47,182 nt of DNA, from NCBI GenBank assembly GCA_036495525.1, contig DASXMR010000115.1, forward strand, positions 1-47,182. Reading direction: 5' to 3'. This stretch comes from DASXMR01 sp036495525. Its GTDB lineage: Bacteria; Actinomycetota; Actinomycetes; Streptosporangiales; Streptosporangiaceae. A program made the position numbers and the translations under genes. How positions within the stretch are numbered: the stretch's first letter is position 1; each line of letters opens with the position of its first letter. The notes beneath the pieces were generated by a model. The model worked only from the letters and a program-made list of their open reading frames with translations. It was not told where the DNA came from and did no database searches. Positions 17,426-25,048 of the stretch are shown here, one piece after another.

Positions 17426-17947
17426 ATGCCCGAGCTGAAGCTGCTGCAGGCCGGCCACGCCCCGGCGGTCCTGGCCTTCGAGCTGGCGAATCGCGCCTAC
17501 TTCGCTGCCTCGATCTCCGACCGCGGCGACGACTTCTTCGACCAGTTCACCGACAGGTACGGCGCCCTGCTGGCCGAGCAGGAGGCCGGCCGCTGCGCGT
17601 GCTACCTGCTCGTCGCCGAGGACGGCTCGGTACTCGGCCGGTTCAACCTGGTCCGCATCCGCGACCACACAGCGGAACTCGGCTACCGGGTCGCGCAGCA
17701 CGCGGCCGGCCGCGGCTTGGCCACCGCGACCGTCAGGGAGCTATGCCAGCTGGCGGCGGCCAGGCACGGGCTGCGCGCCTTGCGAGCGGCCACCACGCAC
17801 CAGAATCTCGCGTCCCGGAAGGTGCTGATCAAGGCCGGGTTCGTCCCCGTTGGCCCCGCCGACCCGGCCGACATCGGCGGTAAGCCAGGCACCTGGTATC
17901 AGCGCGACCTGGAGCCCCGGCCGTCAGGCCCTTCGGCCGGCGGCTAG
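17426..17947 (+). CDS. GNAT-family N-acetyltransferase (RimJ/RimL-like)
   Basis: This 173-residue acetyltransferase shows the acetyl-CoA-binding segment ELGYRVAQHAAGRGLATATV (about residues 85-105), followed by ASRKVLIKAGFVPVG, typical of RimJ/RimL-like enzymes that modify N-termini or small amines. Upstream, TAAGGT at 17411-17416 resembles an actinobacterial -10 and leaves only a few bases before ATG 17426, so the message may be nearly leaderless. It follows the fdh operon on the same strand after 100 bases and is probably independent. Substrate unknown. Confidence 0.82.
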   Translation: MPELKLLQAGHAPAVLAFELANRAYFAASISDRGDDFFDQFTDRYGALLAEQEAGRCACYLLVAEDGSVLGRFNLVRIRDHTAELGYRVAQHAAGRGLATATVRELCQLAAARHGLRALRAATTHQNLASRKVLIKAGFVPVGPADPADIGGKPGTWYQRDLEPRPSGPSAGG

Positions 17948-18064
17948 CGACCCGCGCGCCGGGTGGCTACGGCACGGCTGGCGTGAGCGCAAGGGCCGCG
18001 GCGCCGGCTGGCCAGCAAGAAGCGTGAGTGAACGCTGTGAACTTCCCGGTCGTGGCACTATGAG

Positions 18065-18745
18065 ATGGTGACGACCTCCGCCGATCCGGGCACCACCGGG
18101 CCTGGTACCCGCTCGCGCGCCAGGCGGGCCGGCTATCACCACGGCGACCTGGCGAACGCGCTGGCCGACGCGGCGACCGAGATGGCCAGCCAGGGCGGCC
18201 CGGAAGCGGTCGTGCTGCGCGAGGCCGCGCGGCGGACCGGCGTATCGGCCGCGGCCGCCTACCGGCATTTTGCCGATCACGGCGAGCTGCTTGGCGCGGT
18301 CAAGGTGCGAGCGGGGGAGTCGCTGGCCGCGGCCATGGAGGCCGGCCTCCGGCGCGGCGAGCCGCTCGCCGAACCGCGCGCCGAGGCAGTGCGCAAGCTC
18401 GGCGCGCTCGGGCGCGCTTACCTCGACTTCGCGATGGCCGACCCCGGCCTGTTCCGCACCGCGTTCTGCCGCCCGTCCAGCTCGTCAGCCGACCTCGCCG
18501 AGCGGGTGGCATCAAGCCCCCCCTATCAGATGCTGGCCGGCGTGCTGGACGAGCTGACCGAGTGCGGGGTACTGGCACCGGACCGGCGGCCGCTGGCCGA
18601 GGTGGCCGTCTGGTCTTCGGTGCACGGCCTGGCCACGCTGCTGCTGGACGGACCGCTGGCGCACCTGACCGACCAGGAGCAGGAAATGGCGGTCAACCGG
18701 ACGTTCAGCGTCCTGATGGACGGCATCGCCGCTCCGCCGCGGTAG
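18065..18745 (+). CDS. TetR/AcrR-family transcriptional regulator
   Basis: This is a 226-residue TetR regulator. The N-terminal HTH runs GYHHGDLANALADAATEM to VVLREAARRTGVSAAAAYRH (residues 20-70), with the GYHHGDL opening common to a TetR subgroup carrying the C-terminal WHG domain (TetR_C_33 type). The C-terminal region from about 90 to 215 is the ligand-binding domain, including FRTAFCRP and AEVAVWSSVHGLATLLLDG. The ATG at 18065 is followed 3 bases later by a GTG, either of which may be used. GTTTAC-type repeats lie immediately downstream, before the small membrane protein gene, and are likely operator sites for it. Confidence 0.88.
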   Translation: MVTTSADPGTTGPGTRSRARRAGYHHGDLANALADAATEMASQGGPEAVVLREAARRTGVSAAAAYRHFADHGELLGAVKVRAGESLAAAMEAGLRRGEPLAEPRAEAVRKLGALGRAYLDFAMADPGLFRTAFCRPSSSSADLAERVASSPPYQMLAGVLDELTECGVLAPDRRPLAEVAVWSSVHGLATLLLDGPLAHLTDQEQEMAVNRTFSVLMDGIAAPPR

Positions 18746-18791
18746 TCCGCACGCCCTGCCAGGCAGGCGTTCGCGGCGCCGGTTAATTATG

Positions 18792-18841
18792 TTGACGCCG
18801 TTTACTTTTGGTGGCAGGATAGTCATGTAAACGACGTAAAC
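18792..18841 (+). promoter_or_regulatory. Promoter with GTTTAC/GTAAAC operator repeats
   Basis: TTGACG (18792-18797) and AGGATA (18816-18821), 18 bases apart, form a good promoter for the gene at 18861. It is framed by CGTTTAC (18799-18805), GTAAACG (18827-18833) and GTAAAC (18836-18841): an inverted pair with a 21-base gap and a direct pair 9 bases apart. This looks like cooperative repressor binding, most likely by the TetR protein encoded just upstream. Confidence 0.6.
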
Positions 18842-18860
18842 ATACGGGGAGAGGATCCAG

Positions 18861-19058
18861 ATGATCGACATGAGCCTGGTCACCGGCTCGCTCATCGCCA
18901 TCGCCGTCACCTGCGGCGCCGCCATCCTGCTGTCGCTCGCCGTGGTCGGCATCGCCGCCATGGGCCGTCATCAGGAGCTGCGGCGCGAGCTGGTCAGGGC
19001 CAGCCGCGAGCCCCTGGTGCCAGCGGCGACCGCGCTGGCCGGCAGCCAGCGGCACTGA
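18861..19058 (+). CDS. Small single-span membrane protein, function unknown
   Basis: This 65-residue protein has one long hydrophobic segment (LVTGSLIAIAVTCGAAILLS and onward, about residues 6-33), followed by a basic, charged segment (RHQELRRELVRASRE) and an Ala-rich end. It probably spans the membrane once with the C-terminus inside. GGGGAGAGG at 18845-18853 is a strong ribosome binding site 7 bases before ATG 18861. A clear promoter and operator lie upstream and a 16-bp terminator downstream, which supports a real expressed gene despite its size. I recognise no family. Control by the neighbouring TetR protein is likely. Confidence 0.7.
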   Translation: MIDMSLVTGSLIAIAVTCGAAILLSLAVVGIAAMGRHQELRRELVRASREPLVPAATALAGSQRH

Positions 19059-19081
19059 CCCGCAGCCATCGTCAAGACGGC

Positions 19082-19117
19082 CGAGCCGGCCGGGCGGACC
19101 ACCGCCCGGCCGGCTCG
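19082..19117. terminator. Strong bidirectional terminator hairpin
   Basis: A perfect 16-base-pair stem (19082-19097 with 19102-19117) closes a four-base ACCA loop. It lies between the small membrane protein gene and the convergent MerR-PP2C gene, so it can stop transcription from both sides. No T-run follows, as is common in actinobacteria. Confidence 0.8.
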
Positions 19118-19142
19118 CCGCTTTGCGGCGCGATCGCAGCAG

Positions 19143-20219
19143 CTAGTCCAGCGGCATGACGTCGGCCACGATGCAGGTGATGTTGTCCGCACCGCCACTC
19201 GCGTTCGCTAGCTTGATCAGCTCAGCCGCGGCCTCGTCCGGATCACTGATCGTCGCGAGCGACGACCTGATGGTCTCGGCGGGTACCTCGCCGGACAGCC
19301 CGTCCGAACACAGCAGGTAACGGTCGCCTGGCCTAGCCTCGCGCAGCTGCAGGTCGGGATCGGCTGAGCCGTGACCAAGCGCCCGCAGCAGCAGCTGCCG
19401 CTGCGGGTGCGAGATGGCCTCCTCGGCGGTGATCCGCCCTTCGTCCAGCAGCGACTGAGTCATGTTGTGGTCGTGCGTGATCTGCAGCAGCTCGCCGTCG
19501 CGCAGCAGGTAGGCCCGCGAGTCACCGATGTGCACCAGGCCGAGCTGCGAGCCAGACCACAGGATGGCCGTCAGCGTCGTGCCCATGCCGCGCAGCGCGG
19601 GATCGGCCCGGACCAGGTCCGTCAGGGCGTTGTTCGCCCGCCGCACCGCGTGGTCCAGGGCGTTGAGCAACTCCCCTGCGGGCACATCAGTGTCCAGCGG
19701 CCGCAGCGCGTCGATGACCGCCGCGCTGGCCACCTCACCGCCCGCGTGCCCGCCCAGGCCATCGGCCACCGCGAGCAGCCGTGCGCCGACGTACGCGGAG
19801 TCCTCGTTGTCGTCGCGGTGCAGTCCGATGTCGGACTGCACCGCGTACCGGATTGTGAGAGTGCCTTGCGGGTCGTGCATAGCCGGGTCCCTTCCGGACA
19901 GGTAGCCGATGAGGAACGTGGCGAGCTCGCGCCTGCTGGCCGTCTCTGCTTCCACCTGGCCCCAGTACGCGGCCAGCTCCGCCGCTGCGGCCTGTCGCGG
20001 CTGCACGCTGATAGCTCGGATCCTGGCTAGCGGCATCCCGAGCCGACGCAGCCAGGCCACCAGCCTGGCCTGCTCCAACTGGGCCGGCTCGTAGAAGCGG
20101 TAGCCGGTGGCCTGATCCACCCTGGCGGGCGTGAGCAAGCCGAGCTGGTCATAGAGCCGCAGCGCCTTGGGCGACAGCCGTGCCGCACGGCCGAAGGCTC
20201 CGATGGTCATCAGCCGCAT
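19143..20219 (-). CDS. MerR-type HTH fused to PP2C-family serine/threonine phosphatase
   Basis: The 358-residue protein begins with a MerR DNA-binding domain, MTIGAFGRAARLSPKALRLY to PLARIRAISV (residues 4-75), then a short helix region. From about 120 there is a full PP2C phosphatase: SDIGLHRDDNEDSAY, LLAVADGLGGHAGGEVAS, GMGTTLTAI, LVHIGDSRAYLLRDGEL, YLLCSDGLSG, GGADNITCIV. The acidic metal ligands in the DG and DN motifs are all present, so the phosphatase is likely active. It may couple a small-molecule or protein signal to dephosphorylation of Ser/Thr kinase targets, or use the PP2C part to regulate DNA binding. It is convergent with the small membrane gene. Confidence 0.88.
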   Translation of the reverse strand: MRLMTIGAFGRAARLSPKALRLYDQLGLLTPARVDQATGYRFYEPAQLEQARLVAWLRRLGMPLARIRAISVQPRQAAAAELAAYWGQVEAETASRRELATFLIGYLSGRDPAMHDPQGTLTIRYAVQSDIGLHRDDNEDSAYVGARLLAVADGLGGHAGGEVASAAVIDALRPLDTDVPAGELLNALDHAVRRANNALTDLVRADPALRGMGTTLTAILWSGSQLGLVHIGDSRAYLLRDGELLQITHDHNMTQSLLDEGRITAEEAISHPQRQLLLRALGHGSADPDLQLREARPGDRYLLCSDGLSGEVPAETIRSSLATISDPDEAAAELIKLANASGGADNITCIVADVMPLD

Positions 20220-20357
20220 GCTCGCCTCCTCATTGCCGGGCGAGTACCCGGCCCCGCCATGCTGGAGCTTGCCCCTGGGACAAGGTCAACATCAGCGCAG
20301 CGGCGGCACGCCGCAGCGGCTCACCAGCCAGCCGCCGACCGGAAACGCCGATCCGGC

Positions 20358-21353
20358 CTAGCGGACCACAAGCACGGACTCGCCGCGTGGCACCAGCTCG
20401 CCGATGACGGGCGCGCCTGGCAGCTCGCCGGCTACCAGCAGCCCGCCGGAGGTCTGCGCGTCCGCGAGCAGCAGCAGGTCGTCCTCTGCGACGCCGCCGA
20501 AGCTAGCGTGCGGCGCGACCCAGTCCAGGTTGCGGCGGCTGCCGCCGGGCACGTAGCCCGCCGCCAGGGCGGCCCTGGCGCCGTCGAGCAGCGGCACGGC
20601 GGCATGGTCGATCACCGCGGTCACCCCGCTGGCCCTGGCCAGCTTGTACAGGTGGCCGAGCAGGCCGAATCCGGTGACGTCGGTGGCGCAGCGGATTCCG
20701 GCCGCCAGGGCTGCGGCACTGGCGGCGGCATTCAGCGTCGTCATGACGTCGATTGCCTGGTCGAATACCTCGCCGGTGGCCTTGTGCCTGGAGTTGAGAA
20801 CGCCGATTCCCAGCGGCTTAGTCAGCGACAGCGGCAGCCCGGCGCGGCCGCCGTCGATCCGCAGCAGCGCGCCGGGGTCGGCGAGACCGGTGACGGCCAT
20901 GCCGTACTTCGGCTCGGGGTCGTCGATGCTGTGCCCGCCGGCCACGTGACAGCCGGCGATCCTGGCGACGTCCAGCCCGCCGCGCAGCACCTCGGCCGCA
21001 AGGTCGGCGCTGAGCACGTCGCGGGGCCAGCCGAGCAGGTTAACGGCGACGAGCGGCTCGCCGCCCACCGCGTACACATCAGACAGCGCGTTCGCCGCTG
21101 CGATCCGGCCGAAGTCGTAGGCGTCGTCGACGACAGGGGTGAAGAAGTCGGCCGTCGCCACGACCGCCCGGTCGGCACTGATCCGCACGACGGCCGCGTC
21201 ATCGCCGTGCTCAACGCCGATCAGCAGGTCGGCCGCCGGCGCCTCGGGTATGAGCCGGGCGACGGCTTCCTCCAGCTCGCCGGGCGGGATCTTGCAGGCA
21301 CACCCGCCCCCGTGCGCGTACTGAGTCAGCCTGACGACAGCCGTGGTGCTCAT
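20358..21353 (-). CDS. selD: SelD: selenide, water dikinase (selenophosphate synthetase), Cys form
   Basis: This 331-residue enzyme makes selenophosphate from selenide and ATP, the selenium donor for Sec-tRNA synthesis. The N-terminus has the catalytic loop YAHGGGCACKIPPGEL (residues 11-26); the position that is Sec or Cys in the family is Cys here. It continues with DDAAVVRISADRAVVATADF, the AIRS-type ATP domain, and CATDVTGFGLLGHLYKLARA. ATG 21353 is chosen because family members start about 10 residues before this loop; the open frame extends 68 codons further without similarity. It is divergent from the acyl-CoA synthetase and far from selAB, but in the same window. Confidence 0.93.
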   Translation of the reverse strand: MSTTAVVRLTQYAHGGGCACKIPPGELEEAVARLIPEAPAADLLIGVEHGDDAAVVRISADRAVVATADFFTPVVDDAYDFGRIAAANALSDVYAVGGEPLVAVNLLGWPRDVLSADLAAEVLRGGLDVARIAGCHVAGGHSIDDPEPKYGMAVTGLADPGALLRIDGGRAGLPLSLTKPLGIGVLNSRHKATGEVFDQAIDVMTTLNAAASAAALAAGIRCATDVTGFGLLGHLYKLARASGVTAVIDHAAVPLLDGARAALAAGYVPGGSRRNLDWVAPHASFGGVAEDDLLLLADAQTSGGLLVAGELPGAPVIGELVPRGESVLVVR

Positions 21354-21453
21354 GTCCCGACTGTAGTGAACGACGGGCCTTGCGGCGCCACGGGCCGCCA
21401 TGGTGGCATGACCGCAGGGGCTCACCAGGCGGTCATTCCGGCGGAGGTACGCG

Positions 21454-23310
21454 GTGACGAACGACATCCTTGAGCAGCGAGCGGCGATGCAGGCCAGGGT
21501 GGCGGGCCGGACGCTGTGCGAGCAGCTGCGGGACACCGCCGCGGCCTCCGGTGACATGCCCGCCTACTCGGACCGTGATGGCGGCCCCTGGCAGACGATG
21601 ACCTGGCAGCAGACGCTGCAGCAGGCACGTGAGCTCGCGGCTGGCCTGATAGCGCTCGGCCTACAGCCGGGTGAGCGGGTCGCCATGATGATGCCGAACC
21701 GGCTTGAGCACGTGCTGGCCGACCTGGGCACGCTGCACGCCGGGGGAGTGCCAGTGACGGTGTACGCGACGCTCGCCGCCGAGCAGATCAGCTACGTGGC
21801 CGGGAACTGCGACGCGCGGATCGCCGTCCTCGACGGCGCGTCCGAGCTTGCCCGCTGGCAGCCGGTGCTGGCCCAGCTGCCGGGGCTGCAGAAGATCATC
21901 GTCAGGGACGCGGATGCCTGCCCGGCCGGGGAGATGTACCTGGCCTGGGCCGACTTCGCCGCACTCGGTGCCAGGGAGCTTGCCGCTGATGCTGGCCAGG
22001 TCGACGCCAGGGTGGCCGCCATCCGCCCCGAGGACCCGGCGACTTTGCTCTACACCTCGGGCACCACCGGTAACCCCAAGGGCGTGATCATCACCCACGC
22101 GAGCATCATGTACGAGCTGGTGACAGCGACCCTGGCCGGGAACGCCCGGCCGCACGTGCGCTGGGTGTCCTACCTGCCGCTCGCGCACATCGCCGAGCGG
22201 ATGTTCACCCTGTACCTGGCGATCTACAACGCCGGGCACACGTACTTCTGCCACGCCACGACCGACCTGGTGGCCACGGTGGGCGAGGTGAAGCCGACCG
22301 CGTTCTTCGGCGTGCCACGGGTGTGGGAGAAGATCCAGGCCGGCATCCAGGCGCTGCTGGCAGCCGAGCAGGACGAGTCAAGGCGAGCCGCGGTGGCCGG
22401 CGCGATGGACGTCGGCCTGCGGTATGTGCAGAGCTGCCAGTACGGGCACAGCACCCCCGACGACCTGGCGGCTCAGTTCGCGACGGCCGAGGAGCAGGTG
22501 CTGCGGCCGATCAGGTCACTGCTCGGGCTGGGCGAGGCCGAGATCGCGGTCAGCGCCGCCGCCCCGCTGCCGCCCGACGTGGCCGCGTTCTTCGCCGGCC
22601 TGGGCATGAAGATCCTCGACGTCTACGGGATGACGGAGACCACCGGCGCGTTCACGACCAACACCCTGGAGGCGTTCAAGCTGGGCACGGTCGGCCGGGC
22701 GGCCGACGGCATCGAGGTGCAGATCGCCGACGACGGGGAGATCCTCACCCGCGGCCCGCTGAACAGCCCCGGTTACCTGAACCTGCCCGAGCTGACCAGG
22801 GACCTGATCGACGCCGACGGCTGGCTGCACACCGGGGACATCGGCTCGATGGACGCCGACGGCTTCGTTTCGGTGGTGGACCGGAAGAAGGAGCTCATCA
22901 TTACCTCGGGCGGCGAGAGCATCTCGCCGGCTGCCATCGAGAACCTGCTGGTTGCCCATCCGCTGATCGGGCAGGCGCTGGCCTATGGCGACCGCCGCCC
23001 CTACGTGGTCGCCCTGCTGACCCTGGACGGCGAAGTGGCGCCGGCCTGGGCCAGGGCGCGCGGGATCGAGTCCGCCTCGCTTGCCGAGCTGGCGCAGAAC
23101 CCGGTGATCATGGCGGAAGTCAGCGCGGCGGTAGCCGAGGCGAACAGCCGGATCGCCAGGGTCCAGCAGGTGAAGACGTGGCAGCTGCTGCCGGTGGAGT
23201 GGACAGCGGAGACCGAGGAGCTGACGCCCACGCTGAAGCTCAAGCGGCGGATCGTGCACGGCAAGTACGCGGACGTCCTCGACTCCCTGTACCTGAGCTC
23301 GGCCAGCTAG
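21454..23310 (+). CDS. Long-chain fatty-acid-CoA ligase, FadD15-like AMP-binding enzyme
   Basis: This 618-residue ANL-superfamily enzyme activates fatty acids with ATP and CoA. The P-loop is LLYTSGTTGNPKGVIITH (about residues 200-217), the A5 motif YGMTETTGAFTT at about 390, the A7 motif GWLHTGDIGSMDADGF, and the A8 to A10 region VDRKKELIITSGGESISP. These match FACS-type ligases with an eukaryote-like LC-FACS layout. The start is GTG 21454, with GGAGG at 21443-21447. No partner genes adjoin it; selD lies divergently upstream. Chain-length preference cannot be read from sequence. Confidence 0.9.
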   Translation: MTNDILEQRAAMQARVAGRTLCEQLRDTAAASGDMPAYSDRDGGPWQTMTWQQTLQQARELAAGLIALGLQPGERVAMMMPNRLEHVLADLGTLHAGGVPVTVYATLAAEQISYVAGNCDARIAVLDGASELARWQPVLAQLPGLQKIIVRDADACPAGEMYLAWADFAALGARELAADAGQVDARVAAIRPEDPATLLYTSGTTGNPKGVIITHASIMYELVTATLAGNARPHVRWVSYLPLAHIAERMFTLYLAIYNAGHTYFCHATTDLVATVGEVKPTAFFGVPRVWEKIQAGIQALLAAEQDESRRAAVAGAMDVGLRYVQSCQYGHSTPDDLAAQFATAEEQVLRPIRSLLGLGEAEIAVSAAAPLPPDVAAFFAGLGMKILDVYGMTETTGAFTTNTLEAFKLGTVGRAADGIEVQIADDGEILTRGPLNSPGYLNLPELTRDLIDADGWLHTGDIGSMDADGFVSVVDRKKELIITSGGESISPAAIENLLVAHPLIGQALAYGDRRPYVVALLTLDGEVAPAWARARGIESASLAELAQNPVIMAEVSAAVAEANSRIARVQQVKTWQLLPVEWTAETEELTPTLKLKRRIVHGKYADVLDSLYLSSAS

Positions 23311-23322
23311 CGCCGCGCGTGG

Positions 23323-23403
23323 CTAATCGGGCAGCGCGACGACGGCCGCCACCTCAGTCAGGAACTCCGGCCGGAACACCGCGGCCACCTGTACCGGGCA
23401 GGA
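23323..23403 (-). pseudogene. Possible gene-end remnant (about 25 residues)
   Basis: On the minus strand the frame reads GSCPVQVAAVFRPEFLTEVA then AVVALPD and stop at 23323. It looks like the C-terminus of a protein whose body is missing, vaguely of the RidA kind, squeezed between the ligase stop and the transglutaminase stop. It is too short to assign, and chance coding-like sequence is possible. Confidence 0.2.
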
Positions 23404-23410
23404 TCCTCGG

Positions 23411-23959
23411 CTAAGCGCGGCTGGCGGCGGAGGTTGCGGCTAGTGCCGCGATGAAAGGTTCGCGCAGGCGCGGGTCGCAGTGCTGAGCCTCAAGGGCGGC
23501 CTTGTCGGCATCCGGATCGTTCCCGGCGGCGAAGTCCTGGCCGTCTCCGCAGGCCAGGCGCATCGAAGAACGGCCGTCCCAGCGCGCGTCAGCTGGAAAG
23601 GTCACGTCTAGCGTCACTTCCGCTGCGCCAAGGCTGATCGCCAGGTAGCGATGAACGTCCGTGAGCCCATTCTCGGGAACCGCGGCAGCCACGGCGGGCC
23701 CGTATCGCCGGCGGACGGTCGCCTTATCGGCGCGGTAGACACGGTGGATGAGCCGCGGGCGCAGGACAGGCCAGCGCTCGCGCAAGATCGCCATGAGCAG
23801 GGCATGCTTAGTTGAGCAGGTGCCCCGCCAGCTCTGAATGACGCCGTCAGGGGTCCGTACCGGCGGCCTGCCATATGGAATGGCGTGCACAGCATCGACT
23901 ATTGCTTGCAGTGTTGCGTCGTCGGCGAGGTCGGCCTTGGCGGCGAACTGCGCGTACAT
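23411..23959 (-). CDS. Small transglutaminase-like protein
   Basis: This 182-residue protein is probably of the transglutaminase-like superfamily. The segment AIPYGRPPVRTPDGVIQSWR followed by GTCSTKHALLMAIL (about residues 22-56) resembles the catalytic Cys region (G-x-C-x-x-K/H-A) of short bacterial members. A downstream His (DVHRYLAISL) and Asp (TLDVTFPAD) could complete a triad. ATG 23959 is chosen because GAGGAGA lies just upstream and the earlier frame (to 24073) is unconserved. Substrate is unknown and may be a small amide rather than protein. It is followed upstream by the ECF-SRPBCC pair on the same strand. Confidence 0.6.
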   Translation of the reverse strand: MYAQFAAKADLADDATLQAIVDAVHAIPYGRPPVRTPDGVIQSWRGTCSTKHALLMAILRERWPVLRPRLIHRVYRADKATVRRRYGPAVAAAVPENGLTDVHRYLAISLGAAEVTLDVTFPADARWDGRSSMRLACGDGQDFAAGNDPDADKAALEAQHCDPRLREPFIAALAATSAASRA

Positions 23960-24005
23960 GCAGCATTCTCCTCGATGCGAGCTACCGGCCATGCCGGTGC
24001 CGGGA

Positions 24006-24482
24006 TTACCTATTCTCGATAGCCATATTTTCGATCGTGCGGAGTTCCTGGTCGATTTTCGCGAGCGCGGCACCGCGATTATCTGGACTCGGGCCTGGTG
24101 TCAGTGCCTGAGCGCGCCGGTGCTCCAGGTGGGCCAGCAGGGTGTGGCTGCCAAGGCTGCGGGCGGCGAAGGCAACGACGATTGTTGCCGATTGCATCAC
24201 GCACCAGCCCGGCCTGAGCTTCGCTTCCATTGCCTGCTCGCGGCCGGCAGTGTCAGCCACCAGCAATCGCAGGAACTCGCCGCGCCGCTCGATGACACGG
24301 ACCTGCGCGACGCCGGGTTCGTAACGGGGGCTGGCGTGCTCCATGTCCGCGATGACCTGCCAGACCGCCTCGAAAGGAGCGGCTATGCGCCGCTGCCGGA
24401 CAACGGCACCTGGCAGGGCGGCCGCGAGAATGGTGAGCCGGTCGATCGGGTCGATGTCTGCAGGCGTCGCGCGATCGTTCAC
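24006..24482 (-). CDS. SRPBCC-family protein (polyketide cyclase/START-like)
   Basis: A 158-residue protein whose N-terminal 100 residues fit the SRPBCC fold: RQRRIAAPFEAVWQVIADME opens the domain, then VRVIERRGEFLRLLVADTAG and LRPGWCVMQSATIVVAFAAR. This fold binds hydrophobic ligands. GTG 24482 overlaps the sigma-factor stop by 4 bases (GTGA), with GGGAGG about 10 bases upstream; a GTG at 24491 is an alternative. Tight coupling to an ECF sigma gene suggests it may act as the sensor or modulator of that sigma factor, which is inference. Confidence 0.65.
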   Translation of the reverse strand: MNDRATPADIDPIDRLTILAAALPGAVVRQRRIAAPFEAVWQVIADMEHASPRYEPGVAQVRVIERRGEFLRLLVADTAGREQAMEAKLRPGWCVMQSATIVVAFAARSLGSHTLLAHLEHRRAQALTPGPSPDNRGAALAKIDQELRTIENMAIENR

Positions 24483-24970
24483 GATTCCCACGCCTCCCGC
24501 AACGCCGCCCTGGCCCGGTGCAGCCGGGATTTGACGGTTCCCGCCGCGATCCCCAGGGTGGCGGCGGTCTCTTGCTCGCTGAGGCCTTCCCAGGTGCGCA
24601 AGACCACCACGGCGCGCTGGGGGAGCGGCAGCCGTGCCACGGCATCCTCGATGTCCACAAGCCCCTCGAATGAGGAGGCACAGGGGTCAGCAAGCGGCCC
24701 TCCTGCGCAGACCTCGGGGTCAGGCGGGCGGGCGAGGCGCATCGCCGTCCGGACGGTGACCGACCGTACCCAGGTCATGATCGCCTCCGGGGCGCGCAGC
24801 GAAGGCAGGCCCCGGAAGACAGCCAGCAGGGCCTCCTGGGCCGCATCGTCGGCCGCCGCCGGAGCGATCCGTGCGCACAGTCGCCGGACATAGGGCGCGA
24901 CCTCGTCGAGAAGCTGGTCCAGCGCGAGCGCGTCCCCCTGCTGAGCAGCTGCGACCTTCTCCGGGTCCAC
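24479..24970 (-). CDS. ECF-type RNA polymerase sigma factor
   Basis: This 163-residue sigma-70 family protein has region 2 (LDEVAPYVRRLCARIA, DDAAQEALLAVFRGLPSL, WVRSVTVRTAMRLAR; residues 15-90) and region 4 (LPLPQRAVVVLRTWEGLSEQ, AATLGIAAGTVKSRLHRARA; about 105-155). The long open frame reaching back to 26149 is a shadow of the opposite-strand gene; GTG 24970 is picked because region 2 follows at the normal distance. No ribosome binding site is visible, so the message may be leaderless. An inverted repeat lies 5 bases upstream. No classic zinc anti-sigma gene is present; an SRPBCC gene overlaps its end instead. Confidence 0.85.
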   Translation of the reverse strand: MDPEKVAAAQQGDALALDQLLDEVAPYVRRLCARIAPAAADDAAQEALLAVFRGLPSLRAPEAIMTWVRSVTVRTAMRLARPPDPEVCAGGPLADPCASSFEGLVDIEDAVARLPLPQRAVVVLRTWEGLSEQETAATLGIAAGTVKSRLHRARAALREAWES

Positions 24971-24974
24971 AAAT

Positions 24975-24995
24975 CGAAGGTTACGGGAACCTTCG
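24975..24995. promoter_or_regulatory. Inverted repeat between ECF sigma and FAD oxidoreductase genes
   Basis: Arms CGAAGGTT (24975-24982) and AACCTTCG (24988-24995) form a perfect 8-bp inverted repeat with a 5-base gap. It sits in the 78-base divergent gap, against the sigma start. It contains GGAAC on the plus strand, which resembles the -35 of ECF promoters, so it may serve as operator, self-promoter, or both. Confidence 0.5.
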
Positions 24996-25048
24996 CAACG
25001 CTCCGCACAACTTTTCCTGGTGGACGCGATACGGAGGAGGCCTGTCCT

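Noticed and set aside
20358..21353. SelD itself being a selenoprotein
   Set aside because: The catalytic position is read as TGC (Cys) in GGGCACK, with no TGA in the loop.
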